Position numbers and translations under genes: made by a program. Below the pieces are notes generated by a model. It saw only the letters and a list, made by a program, of their open reading frames with translations. It was not told where the DNA came from and did not search any database. Positions 24,654 through 34,648 of a stretch of 64,000 nt of DNA are shown here, piece after piece; position 1 is the stretch's first letter, and the number at the start of each line of letters is the position of its first letter. Source of the DNA: Prolixibacteraceae bacterium (GTDB lineage: Bacteria > Bacteroidota > Bacteroidia > Bacteroidales > Prolixibacteraceae); the NCBI GenBank assembly GCA_025210775.1, contig JAOARB010000006.1:1-64000 (forward strand), read 5' to 3'.

Positions 24654-25541
24654 CTATTTTAAATATCTTTTTAATAATCCATCATAATCGTCAATACGAC
24701 GATCTCTTAAAAATGGCCACCATCTACGAACCTGCTCACTTCTAGATAAGTTCACCTCAACAATGGCATGGTCCGGATTCTCCGTAGAAGCCTCATAAAG
24801 CATCTCTCCTTGAGGACCAGCAACAAAACTGTTTCCCCAAAAATCAATTCCAGTAGTGGCTTCTGAAGGATCCTCTTCTCGTCCGACCCTATTGACTGCA
24901 ACCACAGGAATACCATTGGCTACAGCATGGGCACGTTGGGATATCACCCACGCATCTTTTTGCCTCAACTGCTCTTCTTTATCGTCCATATCCGACCATC
25001 CAATAGCTGTAGGATAAATAAGGATCTCGGCTCCCGCAAGTGACATCAAACGAGCAGCTTCAGGGAACCACTGGTCCCAACATACAAGCACTCCTAAGGT
25101 ACCCACCGAAGTTTCAATAGGCTGAAAACCTATATCTCCTGGTGTAAAATAGAATTTCTCATAAAAACCAGGATCATCAGGAATATGCATTTTCCTGTAT
25201 TTACCAGCCACAGAACCATCTTTTTCAAATACAACCGCTGTGTTATGATACAACCCTGCACTTCTTTTTTCAAACAAGGAAGTAACCAACACCACCTTAT
25301 TATCAGCTGCAATACGGCTATACAACTGGGTCACATCACCAGGAATAGGATCTGCAAGGTCAAACAGATCCGTGTCTTCTGTTTGACAAAAATATAATGA
25401 ATCGTGCAATTCTTGTAGTACAATCAATTCGGCTCCCTTTGAAGCCAATTCTACAATCTTACACTCTAAATTCATTCGATTACTTTTAATGTCTCCAACA
25501 TTATGTTGTTGGATAAAACCAATATTTAATTTTCTTTCCAT
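24654..25541 (-). CDS. aguB: N-carbamoylputrescine amidase (nitrilase superfamily)
   Basis: 295 residues from ATG at 25541; a TTG at 25550 is in frame three codons earlier, but the ATG gives the usual MERKLNIGFIQ start. Carbon-nitrogen hydrolase triad: Glu in LIVLQELHD, Lys in KYRKMHIPDDPGF, Cys in VLVCWDQWFPEAARL. It releases putrescine, CO2 and ammonia from N-carbamoylputrescine, the step after AguA, whose gene ends 10 bases upstream. Together they form the agmatine route to putrescine. Confidence 0.95.
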   Translation of the reverse strand: MERKLNIGFIQQHNVGDIKSNRMNLECKIVELASKGAELIVLQELHDSLYFCQTEDTDLFDLADPIPGDVTQLYSRIAADNKVVLVTSLFEKRSAGLYHNTAVVFEKDGSVAGKYRKMHIPDDPGFYEKFYFTPGDIGFQPIETSVGTLGVLVCWDQWFPEAARLMSLAGAEILIYPTAIGWSDMDDKEEQLRQKDAWVISQRAHAVANGIPVVAVNRVGREEDPSEATTGIDFWGNSFVAGPQGEMLYEASTENPDHAIVEVNLSRSEQVRRWWPFLRDRRIDDYDGLLKRYLK

Positions 25542-25551
25542 AACCAACAAT

Positions 25552-26604
25552 CTAATTTAAAGAGATAAAACCTTCTGGGTATTGCATCGTCACACAATGC
25601 AAAGAACCATGCTGTTTGATTAATACTTCACAATCGATGCCTATCACTTCTCTGTCACTAAAAAGCGTAGAGAGAATGCTTATCACCTTTTGATCCATAG
25701 GATCATTGTAGGTTGGCACCAAAACAGCTCCATTAATAATTAAAAAATTCGCATAAGTAGCTGGCAATCGTTCTCCCTCCTCCTCTTTCACTGAGGGCCA
25801 AGGCAACGCAACCAGATTATACGGTTCTCCTGATCTGGTACGAAAAGTTCTTAACTCTTCTTCCATCATCTTCAACGAATAGTAACATTCATAATCTTGC
25901 TCATCGCAAGATTGATAAACAATAGTGTCTTCTGAAACAAAACGAGCAAGCGTATCAATATGACTATCGGTATCGTCTCCAAGAATCTCACCATGGGTAA
26001 GCCATAAAAATCGATCTACTCCTAGATCTTGACTCAAACGCTCCTCAATACTCTCTTTAGAGTAGGTCTCATTTCGATTAGGAGATAACAGACAAGCCTC
26101 TGTCACCATACAGGTACCATTGCCATCCGACTCAATTCCACCGCCTTCAAGAACAAAATCCAGAGCATTTTGATACCTAACATTGTTATCAAAAACCCCT
26201 GCTTGATAAATCTGAGAGGTTATTTGGTTGTCTAAATTAGACGGAAACTTAAGCCCCCACCCATTAAACTTATAATCAATCAATCGAGGAATCTCGTTTT
26301 GTATAACCGAAATGCCACTATGATCACGAGCCCAAGTATCATTATTCTCAATCTCCACTATACGTATAGGAAAAGAAGAAATTATATCTGATAAGACATG
26401 ATTCACATGATCCTTCTGCTGTGCAACAACAATCAAAGATTGAAACCTTGTAATTGTAGCACTAAGCTCCAAATAACACCTCTCAACCTCTTCTAGTACA
26501 TCGCACCAGTCGGTATCCTTATGCGGCCAAGTTAGCTGTACAGCAGATTGATTTTCCCACTCTGCAGGCCAAACAATAGACATTTCTGCACCTTTTGTTT
26601 TCAT
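25552..26604 (-). CDS. aguA: Agmatine deiminase
   Basis: 350 residues from ATG at 26604; a TTG at 26619 and a further ATG at 26583 (MSIVWPAEWE) are alternatives. Peptidyl-arginine-deiminase fold: NDTWARDHSG, LEGGGIESDGNG, HGEILGDDTDSHIDTLARF and the nucleophile Cys in GSLHCVTMQYP. Converts agmatine to N-carbamoylputrescine. Heads the group with aguB. No arginine decarboxylase gene is in the window, though the pathway needs one. Confidence 0.95.
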   Translation of the reverse strand: MKTKGAEMSIVWPAEWENQSAVQLTWPHKDTDWCDVLEEVERCYLELSATITRFQSLIVVAQQKDHVNHVLSDIISSFPIRIVEIENNDTWARDHSGISVIQNEIPRLIDYKFNGWGLKFPSNLDNQITSQIYQAGVFDNNVRYQNALDFVLEGGGIESDGNGTCMVTEACLLSPNRNETYSKESIEERLSQDLGVDRFLWLTHGEILGDDTDSHIDTLARFVSEDTIVYQSCDEQDYECYYSLKMMEEELRTFRTRSGEPYNLVALPWPSVKEEEGERLPATYANFLIINGAVLVPTYNDPMDQKVISILSTLFSDREVIGIDCEVLIKQHGSLHCVTMQYPEGFISLN

Positions 26605-27423
26605 GGTATAAAGAAACAAATAAAAACATACACTTTATTCAGGGCGAATTAACTAAAAAAAAAGCATTTCCTACACCTTTAAATCAGTGATCATAACGAT
26701 CTATCTCTCTTTTTTTACCCCCAACACTACCACACCAACATATGCTATATTCTGTATGTTCAAATAAAATAAAACAGATCTATCGTTTGTTTAACAAAAT
26801 AGGAAGGGATAGGCATATGATTTTTATACGACCATTACCAATCATGGTTTACTATTGCCCACTGAATTCACAAGAAAAAAGATAATTGTAGAAAAATATA
26901 AACCTAAAATACCCAGATCGCATATGATAAAAGTAACACCATCTCCTAGTTTTATCCGTACTTCCTTCATGGTTTCTTCATGGTTTGTCCATGGTTCCTC
27001 CATCGAAAACCCCTAAATCGATGGACAAACCATGGAGGAACCATGGACGAACCATGGAGGAACCCCCTATTTGACCCCTATTTTCTCCAAACTATAATTC
27101 TACGACGAATCAAGTTTAGTATGAATATCCAAACGTATTGTCACCTTCACTGTAAAAGGGAGTGACAAAAAAGAATATAGATGATTATATATCACCTATC
27201 GACAAAAAAAGTTGGATCGTAGATTCTTTTTGGCTATCCGAAAAACTTTCTTGTTATTACACTTACAATTAAACAGATAACCACTCTTATTGGTAATACG
27301 AAATACGTTAAAAAACCAAGGGGCTTCTTATTTTTAACAATATCGATTAAACCTTTCCTACCCTAGACAGTCTAAGCTAAAGTACCTTCGATCATTAGTA
27401 AACAACATAAATCACACATATAA
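26605..27423. other. Long intergenic region with an 11-bp-repeat hairpin
   Basis: About 820 bases between divergent genes, presumably with promoters for aguA (minus) and the outer-membrane receptor gene (plus); TACCTTCG near 27383 is a weak candidate for the latter. Its one striking feature is the inverted 11-bp repeat array at 26968-27062. An apparent 61-codon frame (26980-27165) is a by-product of those repeats. Confidence 0.6.
26968..27062. repeat. Inverted array of 11-bp tandem repeats (hairpin)
   Basis: Left arm: three 11-bp units beginning CATGGTT (26968-26978, 26979-26989, 26990-27000) then CATCGA. An 11-base AT/C-rich loop follows (27007-27017). Right arm: TCGATGG start then units CGATGGACAAA, CCATGGAGGAA, CCATGGACGAA, CCATGGAGGAA (27019-27062). 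The arms are complementary over ~39 bp with about seven mismatches, all at the variable positions of the unit. CCATGG palindromes recur every 11 bases. Confidence 0.9.
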
Positions 27424-29862
27424 ATGAAAGCAAATTACATTCTACCATTTTTAATCACATTTTTCTTATCCATTGTCAATACTTACGCAGAAACGACATC
27501 CCCGCCTCCTTCAAGAGCTGTATTGGGTAGAGTGTACGATCAAAAGACAAATCAACCTGTAGAATATGCAACGGTTGCCTTATATAAGATGCCAGAAAAA
27601 AAGTTGATCACTGGAGGAATAACAAACCAACGAGGAGGATTCTCTTTAAAAGACATCAAAGATGGTAGTTATATTATTGAGATAAAATTTATTGGCTATA
27701 ATAAATTCACCTCTAAGAACTTTAGTATATCAAAACAACACTCTCTTATTAAAATAGGAAAGGTTACGCTAGCGCCTCTATCTGAAGTATTAAATGAGGT
27801 GCAGGTGACAGCATCGGATAAAAATATTGAATATAAAATTGACAAAAAAGTGGTCAATGTTTCAAAACAATTGACAAGCTCCTCTGGTAGCGCCGTGGAT
27901 GTTTTGGAAAATATCCCTTCGGTTTCTGTGGATGTCAATGGAGATGTGTCGCTGAGAGGAAGCAGTAGCTTTACGGTTCTTATCGACGGGAAGCCAACCG
28001 TATTGGATGCCAATGATGCACTAAAGCAGATTCCTTCATCTGCAATACAAAATATTGAATTGATCACCAACCCATCAGTTAAATATGATCCTGACGGGAC
28101 CTCTGGTATAATCAATATTATCACCAAAAAGAATAAGCTGACAGGGATTAGTGGTATGACTACTTTAAGTGGTGGTACTTTTGATAATTACAGTGGTAGT
28201 GCATTGATAAATTATCGTAAAAATAAATTTAATTACACCATTGGTGCAAACTTTAGAGATGGTAATTTTCCATCTTCTAATGAGAATAGAAGAGAGACAT
28301 TCTCTAATGATACCACGTGGATTACCTCTAACAGTGGAGATGCAACACGTAATTTCAGTATGAAGTCATTTAACGCTGGTGTGGAATGGGATATTAGCTC
28401 CAAAGATCAACTTTCGTTGTCTGGTAAATTTGGGAAATTCGACTTCAATAGTGAATCTGACTTGCGCTATAATGAGGAGATAATCGTCAAAGGCAAACAA
28501 GTTTCAAAAGAACAATATAACAGTACTGAAGACAGTAAGAGAGCCAAAGATTTCTTCTCGCTAAATACGACCTATACCCATCAATTTGCAAAAAAAGGAC
28601 ATGAGATACAGGCTCAGTTTAATTATATGGAAAGAGATGGTGAGGACTTTTCTGGAAGTAAATTAATGGAACTTGATGGACAGATAAAAGATGGAAAGAA
28701 TAATGTTGAAGAAGGTCCTAGCAAACGATATGTTACCAAAATAGATTATTCTCTTCCAATAAACAAAGAGAGCAAACTAGAAGCAGGATTCCAAAGTAGG
28801 GTAGCCCAAAATACTGACATTACAAAGTTATATGAATATGATTCGGCGACTGGCAACTTTGTTCTTAATGATAAATTCTCACGTCAAACCAATTACAATA
28901 GAGACATATACTCTATGTATGTTCAATATGCTACAAAGATAGACAAGTTTGGGATCCAAGCGGGATTACGTGAAGAATATACCAACAGGGAGATTGGGAA
29001 CGATACAAGTAATGAGAAAACAACAATCAATAGATGGGATTGGTTTCCTACCCTACACCTTTCGTATCAGCTTTCGGAAGAAAACCAAATAATGACTTCT
29101 TATACTCGTAGAATTCATCGTACACGTGGTTATCTATTGGAACCCTTTATCACTTGGGTTGACAACTATAACGTAAGAGAAGGAAATCCTAATCTTGTTC
29201 CTGAATTAATAGACTCTTATGAGGTAACTTATTTAAAAGAATTTGGACGTAATTTCTTGTCTATTGATCTATACTATCGTGTGACACACAATAAAATTGA
29301 GCAGCTTCATAGCGTTTATCAAGATAATATCGTGATGAGAACGCCAGAGAATGTGGGACAAGATTTCTCTCTGGGAACGGAACTGACATTAAGCATATCT
29401 CCATACAAATGGTGGAAAATAGATTTGATGGGAAATCTTTATGACTATAAGGTGGAAGGAGAAATGAATAACCAAGATTTCTCTCGATCGAGTTTTAACT
29501 GGTCGGGAAGGTTTAATAATACCTTTATGTTTAATCGTACAACCTCTGTTCAGATCAACAATCGCTACCATAGTGGGTCCGCTACAGCACAAGGTACTAA
29601 AGAAGGTTATTACTCAATGGATATCGCCGCAAGAAAGTCATTCTTTGATCGTAAGTTTAATGCCACAATTCAAATGAGGAACGCACTTAACACTATCAGT
29701 AGGGAGTCTTACTTGGAGACGCCAAACTTGAAGACCTATAACTCGAGTAATATGAATTGGCCAATGATCAACCTTACGCTAAGTTATACTTTTAATAACT
29801 TCAAAAAGGCAAGAAACAAAAGAGATGGTTCGGAATCTGAAATGGAGATGGAAGAATTCTAG
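27424..29862 (+). CDS. TonB-dependent-receptor-like outer-membrane protein
   Basis: 812 residues. Signal peptide (~1-22, NYILPFLITFFLSIVNTYA); a carboxypeptidase-regulatory-like beta-sandwich (~30-115, VLGRVYDQKTNQPVEYATV); a plug domain (~125-235, SAVDVLENIPSVSVDVNGDV, LIDGKPT, PSSAIQNIELITNPS); then an outer-membrane beta-barrel of the OMP_b-brl type ending SYTFNNF with a short charged tail. No TonB box is obvious. Such proteins import or bind ligands, often peptides or metals; without a SusD partner this is not a classical glycan system. Ligand unknown. Monocistronic with a terminator after it. Confidence 0.88.
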   Translation: MKANYILPFLITFFLSIVNTYAETTSPPPSRAVLGRVYDQKTNQPVEYATVALYKMPEKKLITGGITNQRGGFSLKDIKDGSYIIEIKFIGYNKFTSKNFSISKQHSLIKIGKVTLAPLSEVLNEVQVTASDKNIEYKIDKKVVNVSKQLTSSSGSAVDVLENIPSVSVDVNGDVSLRGSSSFTVLIDGKPTVLDANDALKQIPSSAIQNIELITNPSVKYDPDGTSGIINIITKKNKLTGISGMTTLSGGTFDNYSGSALINYRKNKFNYTIGANFRDGNFPSSNENRRETFSNDTTWITSNSGDATRNFSMKSFNAGVEWDISSKDQLSLSGKFGKFDFNSESDLRYNEEIIVKGKQVSKEQYNSTEDSKRAKDFFSLNTTYTHQFAKKGHEIQAQFNYMERDGEDFSGSKLMELDGQIKDGKNNVEEGPSKRYVTKIDYSLPINKESKLEAGFQSRVAQNTDITKLYEYDSATGNFVLNDKFSRQTNYNRDIYSMYVQYATKIDKFGIQAGLREEYTNREIGNDTSNEKTTINRWDWFPTLHLSYQLSEENQIMTSYTRRIHRTRGYLLEPFITWVDNYNVREGNPNLVPELIDSYEVTYLKEFGRNFLSIDLYYRVTHNKIEQLHSVYQDNIVMRTPENVGQDFSLGTELTLSISPYKWWKIDLMGNLYDYKVEGEMNNQDFSRSSFNWSGRFNNTFMFNRTTSVQINNRYHSGSATAQGTKEGYYSMDIAARKSFFDRKFNATIQMRNALNTISRESYLETPNLKTYNSSNMNWPMINLTLSYTFNNFKKARNKRDGSESEMEMEEF

Positions 29863-29896
29863 TCGATACTACTATTGGTATAGAACAAAAATATAG

Positions 29897-29931
29897 AAGA
29901 GGCAATATCACCATGGTATTGCCTCTTGTTT
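29897..29931 (+). terminator. Terminator of the outer-membrane receptor gene
   Basis: AAGAGGCAATA (29897-29907) pairs with TATTGCCTCTT (29917-29927); short T-rich tail. Confidence 0.7.
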
Positions 29932-29958
29932 CTAAAAAGAGGATCAGATAATATTGCT

Positions 29959-29966
29959 TATATTTG
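29959..29966 (+). promoter_or_regulatory. -7 element of the tex promoter
   Basis: TATATTTG, perfect TAnnTTTG, 49 bases before the ATG; no TTG at the ideal spacing. Confidence 0.5.
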
Positions 29967-30015
29967 TAGTAAAGGATGTCCCTTTAGGATAAGGGATGAT
30001 AAATAATTATTAAGC

Positions 30016-32142
30016 ATGACTTCCATAGAAATTAACTATATAAGTAATTCTCTAGGCCTTCTTCCAATACAAGTAGAGAATACTATCGAACTATTTGAAC
30101 AAGGGGCTACCGTTCCTTTTATCGCTAGATATAGGAAAGAACGCACCCATTCTCTAGACGAAATTGCAATTGCAGATATCCAACAATATAAAGAGAAACT
30201 AGAAGAACTTGCTAAAAGAAAGATCTCTATTCTTAAAACGATTGAAGAGCAAGGGAAACTATCTAAAGAGCTAAAAGAACAAATTAACGATATCATGGAT
30301 CTTCAAGCCCTAGAAGATCTATACCTGCCTTATAAACCCAAAAGAAGGACTAAAGCTACTATCGCGAAAGAGAAAGGGCTTGAACCTCTTGCCAAGATGA
30401 TTATGAAACAAAATAATCATGAGGTAAATAGTAGTGCCTCGCGTTTTTGTAATGCGGAGGTTAAAAATGAAGAGGAAGCCATTGATGGCGCTTTAAATAT
30501 CATTGCGGAATGGATTAATGAGAATTCTATTGCTAGAGAGATTGTTCGTGACCATTTTAAACGACAATCTTTTATAGAATCAAAAGTGGTGAAGAAAAAA
30601 GAAGAAGAGGGCGAAAAATATTCTAACTATTTCGAGTGGAAAGAGCCACTACATAGATGTCCATCTCATAGAATGTTGGCCATGAGAAGAGGAGAGAAAG
30701 ATGGCATTCTGAAACTCTCTCTTACAACAGAGAATGAGAAGGTTCTAGACCGTTTGGAACGACTATTTATCAAAAGAGACTCTTCTGTTCCTGAGCTGAT
30801 AAAAGAAGCTATTGAAGACAGCTATAAAAGACTTTTGATGCCATCGATTTGTACCGAGGTTTTTAAATTGTCGAAAGAGTCGGCCGATCAAGAAGCAATA
30901 CGTGTGTTTGCAGATAATCTGCGTCAACTATTACTTTCGGCACCACTAGGTCAAAAACGTATTCTTGCTATTGACCCTGGGTTCCGTACAGGCTGTAAAG
31001 TAGTATGCCTTGATAACCAGGGGAAACTACTACATAACGAAACGATCTTTCCTCATAAACCACAGGCTGAATACCAAAAGGCTCTTAAAAAGATTGCACA
31101 GCTAACCAATGCATATAAAGTGGATGCTATCGCTATCGGTAATGGTACAGCTAGTCGTGAGACAGAATCTTTTATTAAAAGAGTTCCTTTTGAAAAAGAT
31201 ATTTCCATTTTTATGGTTAGCGAAGATGGGGCTTCTATCTACTCGGCATCTAAAGTGGCACGAGATGAATTTCCACAATATGATGTGACTGTTAGGGGTG
31301 CTATCTCTATTGGACGAAGATTAATGGACCCTTTAGCTGAATTGGTGAAGATTGACCCTCAAAGTATTGGTGTCGGACAATACCAACATGATGTGGATCA
31401 AAAACAATTAAAGGAAGGATTAGATAGAGTGGTCTCTTCTTGCGTTAATAGCGTAGGTGTAAACGTTAACACGGCATCAAAACATTTGCTTAATTATGTG
31501 TCAGGATTAGGTCCTACATTGGCTCAGAATATTATTGATTATCGAAACGAAAATGGAGCTTTCTCTTCACGTAAAGAACTTAAAAAGGTGAAGCGTATGG
31601 GAGAAAAAGCATTCGAGCAGTGTGCCGGATTCCTTAGAATAGATAACTCTACCAATGCGTTGGATAACTCTGCCGTTCACCCAGAAGCTTATCCTATCGT
31701 TGATAAAATGGCTAAAGACCTTAAATTGCCTCTGGAAAAGATTATCGGTAATGAAGAGATCTGCAATGATATCGATATTGATAAGTATGTAACTAAAACC
31801 TTAGGAAGACCTACCCTAGAGGATATTATTGATGAACTACAAAAACCGGGAGTCGATCCTCGTGAAGAGATAGAGGAATTTAAATTTGCTGAAAATATAT
31901 TCAAAATAGAGGACATTACCATCGGTATGACCCTCCCTGGTATCGTAACGAATATTACTAAATTCGGGGCTTTTGTAGATATAGGAATTAAACAACAAGG
32001 TTTAGTCCATATCTCTGAGATGGCTGATCGTTTCATCTCCGATCCAAACGAAATCGTGAAGTTACATCAACATATTAATGTGAAAGTGATTGATATCGAT
32101 ATTCAAAGAAAGAGGTTGCAATTATCTCTAAAACAAGCATAA
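30016..32142 (+). CDS. tex: Tex-family RNA-binding transcription accessory protein
   Basis: 708 residues. N-terminal helical region (FIARYRKERTHSLDE), a YqgF/RNase H-like domain (~320-460, ILAIDPGFRTGCKV), helix-hairpin-helix region (VNVNTASKHLLNYVSGLGP, ~485-560) and a C-terminal S1 domain (~635-705, GMTLPGIVTNITKFGAFVDI). The order is that of bacterial Tex and eukaryotic Spt6. Binds RNA and affects transcription and RNA stability; mechanism not settled. Cytoplasmic, with own promoter and terminator. Confidence 0.95.
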   Translation: MTSIEINYISNSLGLLPIQVENTIELFEQGATVPFIARYRKERTHSLDEIAIADIQQYKEKLEELAKRKISILKTIEEQGKLSKELKEQINDIMDLQALEDLYLPYKPKRRTKATIAKEKGLEPLAKMIMKQNNHEVNSSASRFCNAEVKNEEEAIDGALNIIAEWINENSIAREIVRDHFKRQSFIESKVVKKKEEEGEKYSNYFEWKEPLHRCPSHRMLAMRRGEKDGILKLSLTTENEKVLDRLERLFIKRDSSVPELIKEAIEDSYKRLLMPSICTEVFKLSKESADQEAIRVFADNLRQLLLSAPLGQKRILAIDPGFRTGCKVVCLDNQGKLLHNETIFPHKPQAEYQKALKKIAQLTNAYKVDAIAIGNGTASRETESFIKRVPFEKDISIFMVSEDGASIYSASKVARDEFPQYDVTVRGAISIGRRLMDPLAELVKIDPQSIGVGQYQHDVDQKQLKEGLDRVVSSCVNSVGVNVNTASKHLLNYVSGLGPTLAQNIIDYRNENGAFSSRKELKKVKRMGEKAFEQCAGFLRIDNSTNALDNSAVHPEAYPIVDKMAKDLKLPLEKIIGNEEICNDIDIDKYVTKTLGRPTLEDIIDELQKPGVDPREEIEEFKFAENIFKIEDITIGMTLPGIVTNITKFGAFVDIGIKQQGLVHISEMADRFISDPNEIVKLHQHINVKVIDIDIQRKRLQLSLKQA

Positions 32143-32145
32143 AAA

Positions 32146-32182
32146 AAAAGGATGCGCTATATAAGATAGTGCATCCTTTTCT
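32146..32182 (+). terminator. Terminator of tex
   Basis: AAAAGGATGC (32146-32155) pairs with GCATCCTTTT (32171-32180), with an inner CTAT/ATAG extension. Confidence 0.85.
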
Positions 32183-32341
32183 CTCTTTATAATACTAAAT
32201 AGAATCTTATGATATTAATTAATGTGATATCTTCTGTGGATTCTATGACCTAAAAATATTGATCTATGAATCAGAAAGAGAAACATCAAACAGGCTCTTT
32301 AAAGCCCACTCGACTTATATAAAAAACAGTAGTAACTATTA

Positions 32342-32590
32342 TTAGTCTTCGTCTTCTAATAACTCCTCCTGATAATCTAACTCAGCATCCAAGAATGCAT
32401 CCGCTTGAGCAATTAAGTCTCCAACCAACTCTACACTCTCAGGTTGCTCATCAAACCAGTGAATCACAGGTTTAGATGGAATTCCATCTTCATCAGACTC
32501 AACAAGAAATCTAGGACTCTCTGTGTGTAATACATATACTTTGTCTGGATCCACTTGAGAGTTATCTGCAATTAAAAATTTAGGTAACAT
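32342..32590 (-). CDS. Small acidic conserved protein of unknown function
   Basis: 82 residues, beginning MLPKFLIADNSQ and ending in a run of acidic residues (LLEDED). It contains a 'VYVLHTESPRFLVE' strand-like segment and an amphipathic helix near 60-78. It looks like a widespread uncharacterised Bacteroidota protein. Very acidic, soluble, no catalytic motif. A perfect -7 element lies 45 bases upstream, so it is very probably expressed. Confidence 0.75.
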   Translation of the reverse strand: MLPKFLIADNSQVDPDKVYVLHTESPRFLVESDEDGIPSKPVIHWFDEQPESVELVGDLIAQADAFLDAELDYQEELLEDED

Positions 32591-32634
32591 AGCCTTATTA
32601 TTTTAAGAAGTTATTAAACCCCATGATTTGAAAA

Positions 32635-32642
32635 CAAAGATA
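32635..32642 (-). promoter_or_regulatory. -7 element for the small acidic protein
   Basis: Minus strand TATCTTTG, perfect TAnnTTTG, 45 bases from the start codon. Confidence 0.5.
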
Positions 32643-32821
32643 CAAATAATTCTCCTCTTCTACATTTATCAATAAATAAACTGAATCTTAAATCGTAAGG
32701 ACCACAAGCCAAATATGACTTACTTCAACTATTACCAAACTTAATATTTATATATTTACAATACACTAAAGTCTCATTACGTTACTTTTCTCCTACTGAT
32801 TAATATTAATTATCACTATAT

Positions 32822-34471
32822 ATGAATTATTTCTTACACATTATTGAAGTACTACAAAACAATATCAGCGGTTCTCTCTGGTTTGTATTATTGCTTTTAG
32901 GAACAGGCTTATTCTTTACAATCTACCTTGGCTTTCCTCAAATTAGACATATCGGCACCTCCATTAACATCTTAAGGGGCAAGTATGATAACCCAGAGGA
33001 TCATGGGGATACATCCCACTTCCAAGCCCTTACTACTGCATTATCAGGAACGGTCGGCACAGGTAATATTGCTGGTGTAGCCTTTGCGATACACCTTGGG
33101 GGACCTTCAGCACTGTTTTGGATGCTTATGACAGCGGTACTTGGTATGTGTACGAAATTTGTCGAAGTGGTGCTCTCTCATAAATATAGAGAAACTAATG
33201 ACCAAGGAACGATCTCCGGAGGTCCTATGTATTATATGAAAAATGGATTGGGATGGAAATGGATGCCTATCATCTTTGCTATTGCCACCGTGTTTTCTAG
33301 CTTCGGTACGGGTTGTCTTCCACAAGTAAATAGTATATCTAACTCATTATACGCAACCCTAGGTATCGATAAGATGTTTTCAGGTGCAATACTGGCACTT
33401 CTTCTTGCACTTGTTGTATTGGGAGGTATTAAACGTATTGCTAAAGTAACCGAGAGATTGGTTCCTATGATGGCTGTACTTTACCTTATCGGGGCTATCT
33501 CTGTTTTGGTTTACAACTATCAAAATATTATCCCTTCTTTTACTTCTATCTTCTCAGGTGTGTTTACTGGTAGTGCTGCTACGGGAGGATTCCTCGGAGC
33601 TTCGGTTGCTTTTGCTTTTAATAGAGGGGTTAATAGAGGACTTTTCTCTAACGAAGCAGGTCAAGGTTCTGCTCCTATAGCCCATGCATCTGCGAAGTGT
33701 GCTAACCCTATTTATGAAGGGTTTGTAGCTCTTCTAGAACCTTTTATTGATACTATTATCATCTGTACAATCACTGGTGTTACACTGCTTAGCTCTGGAG
33801 TTTGGAATGAGAAATTTGATACTACTTTTGAAAAGACTAATACGATCATACTTACAAAACAATATGACCAGAATAATAGTAATGATGCTGAACAACTAAA
33901 AGAATTTATTGTTGGACAAGCTACACTCCCTACATTTAATGGAAATATTGAAGTTAAAGAAGGAAAACTACAACTACCATACACAATACTCCACGCGAAT
34001 TCTATTGCGGAACAAGTAGAAATACTTAAAGATGGAAATCTATATAATGGTATAATTAAAGTAGATGAAGGTCTAATGAAGGTGGATAACGATATTTCTG
34101 TACATGGTAAGTCTCTTATTCATAGTGCTCCGCTAACCACCAAGGCATTTACAAGAGGTTATTTTGGTGAATATGGTAAATATATCGTGACGATTGGATT
34201 ACTCCTTTTTGCGTTCTCTACTGCAATAGCTTGGGCCTACTACGGATCAACAGCAATTATCTATCTGGTAGGGACAAAATATGTAAAAGCATACCTTCTC
34301 ATATATGTCATCGGATTCTTTATCGCATCTTTTACAGATACTACTTTGATATGGGCAATTTCAGGAATTATGATCGCACTTATGACTATTCCTAACCTAG
34401 TAGGTATCCTATTCATGCATAAAGAGATTAAAACTGAACTTAAAACATTCGAAAAAGAAGACCAGAAATAG
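32822..34471 (+). CDS. AGCS-family sodium:alanine/glycine symporter
   Basis: 549 residues, ~10-11 transmembrane helices. Family signatures: [15 protein letters not shown] (substrate/sodium site), [12 protein letters not shown] and [18 protein letters not shown]. Takes up alanine, glycine or related amino acids with sodium. A polar insertion of ~110 residues (about 335-445) separates the membrane core from the last helices, so the protein is longer than the ~450-480 residues of well-studied members. A terminator follows. Confidence 0.93.
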   Translation: MNYFLHIIEVLQNNISGSLWFVLLLLGTGLFFTIYLGFPQIRHIGTSINILRGKYDNPEDHGDTSHFQALTTALSGTVGTGNIAGVAFAIHLGGPSALFWMLMTAVLGMCTKFVEVVLSHKYRETNDQGTISGGPMYYMKNGLGWKWMPIIFAIATVFSSFGTGCLPQVNSISNSLYATLGIDKMFSGAILALLLALVVLGGIKRIAKVTERLVPMMAVLYLIGAISVLVYNYQNIIPSFTSIFSGVFTGSAATGGFLGASVAFAFNRGVNRGLFSNEAGQGSAPIAHASAKCANPIYEGFVALLEPFIDTIIICTITGVTLLSSGVWNEKFDTTFEKTNTIILTKQYDQNNSNDAEQLKEFIVGQATLPTFNGNIEVKEGKLQLPYTILHANSIAEQVEILKDGNLYNGIIKVDEGLMKVDNDISVHGKSLIHSAPLTTKAFTRGYFGEYGKYIVTIGLLLFAFSTAIAWAYYGSTAIIYLVGTKYVKAYLLIYVIGFFIASFTDTTLIWAISGIMIALMTIPNLVGILFMHKEIKTELKTFEKEDQK

Positions 34472-34495
34472 CATAACGATTCTCAATAAAAGCAG

Positions 34496-34530
34496 AAAGG
34501 CAAACAATTTAATTTGTTTGCCTTTTTGTT
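34496..34530 (+). terminator. Terminator of the AGCS symporter gene
   Basis: AAAGGCAAACAA (34496-34507) pairs with TTGTTTGCCTTT (34514-34525), then T-run. Confidence 0.88.
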
Positions 34531-34648
34531 TGATATTAAATCTAATTGAGAAAATGAAATTGCAAGCTATCGTTCGATGTAAACAAACATGTAAATATTA
34601 CATCTGACTTAATGTTACAAAAATTGATCTCAAGAATCACAAAATATC

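Noticed and set aside
26604..26619. TTG starts for aguA, aguB, the glycosyltransferase and fusA2
   Set aside because: An ATG lies a few codons downstream in each and gives the better family N-terminus; the TTG codons remain possible but unsupported.
26980..27165. 61-codon ORF across the 11-bp repeat hairpin
   Set aside because: The frame exists only because 11-bp repeats happen to lack stops; it ends in unrelated sequence and has no family features.
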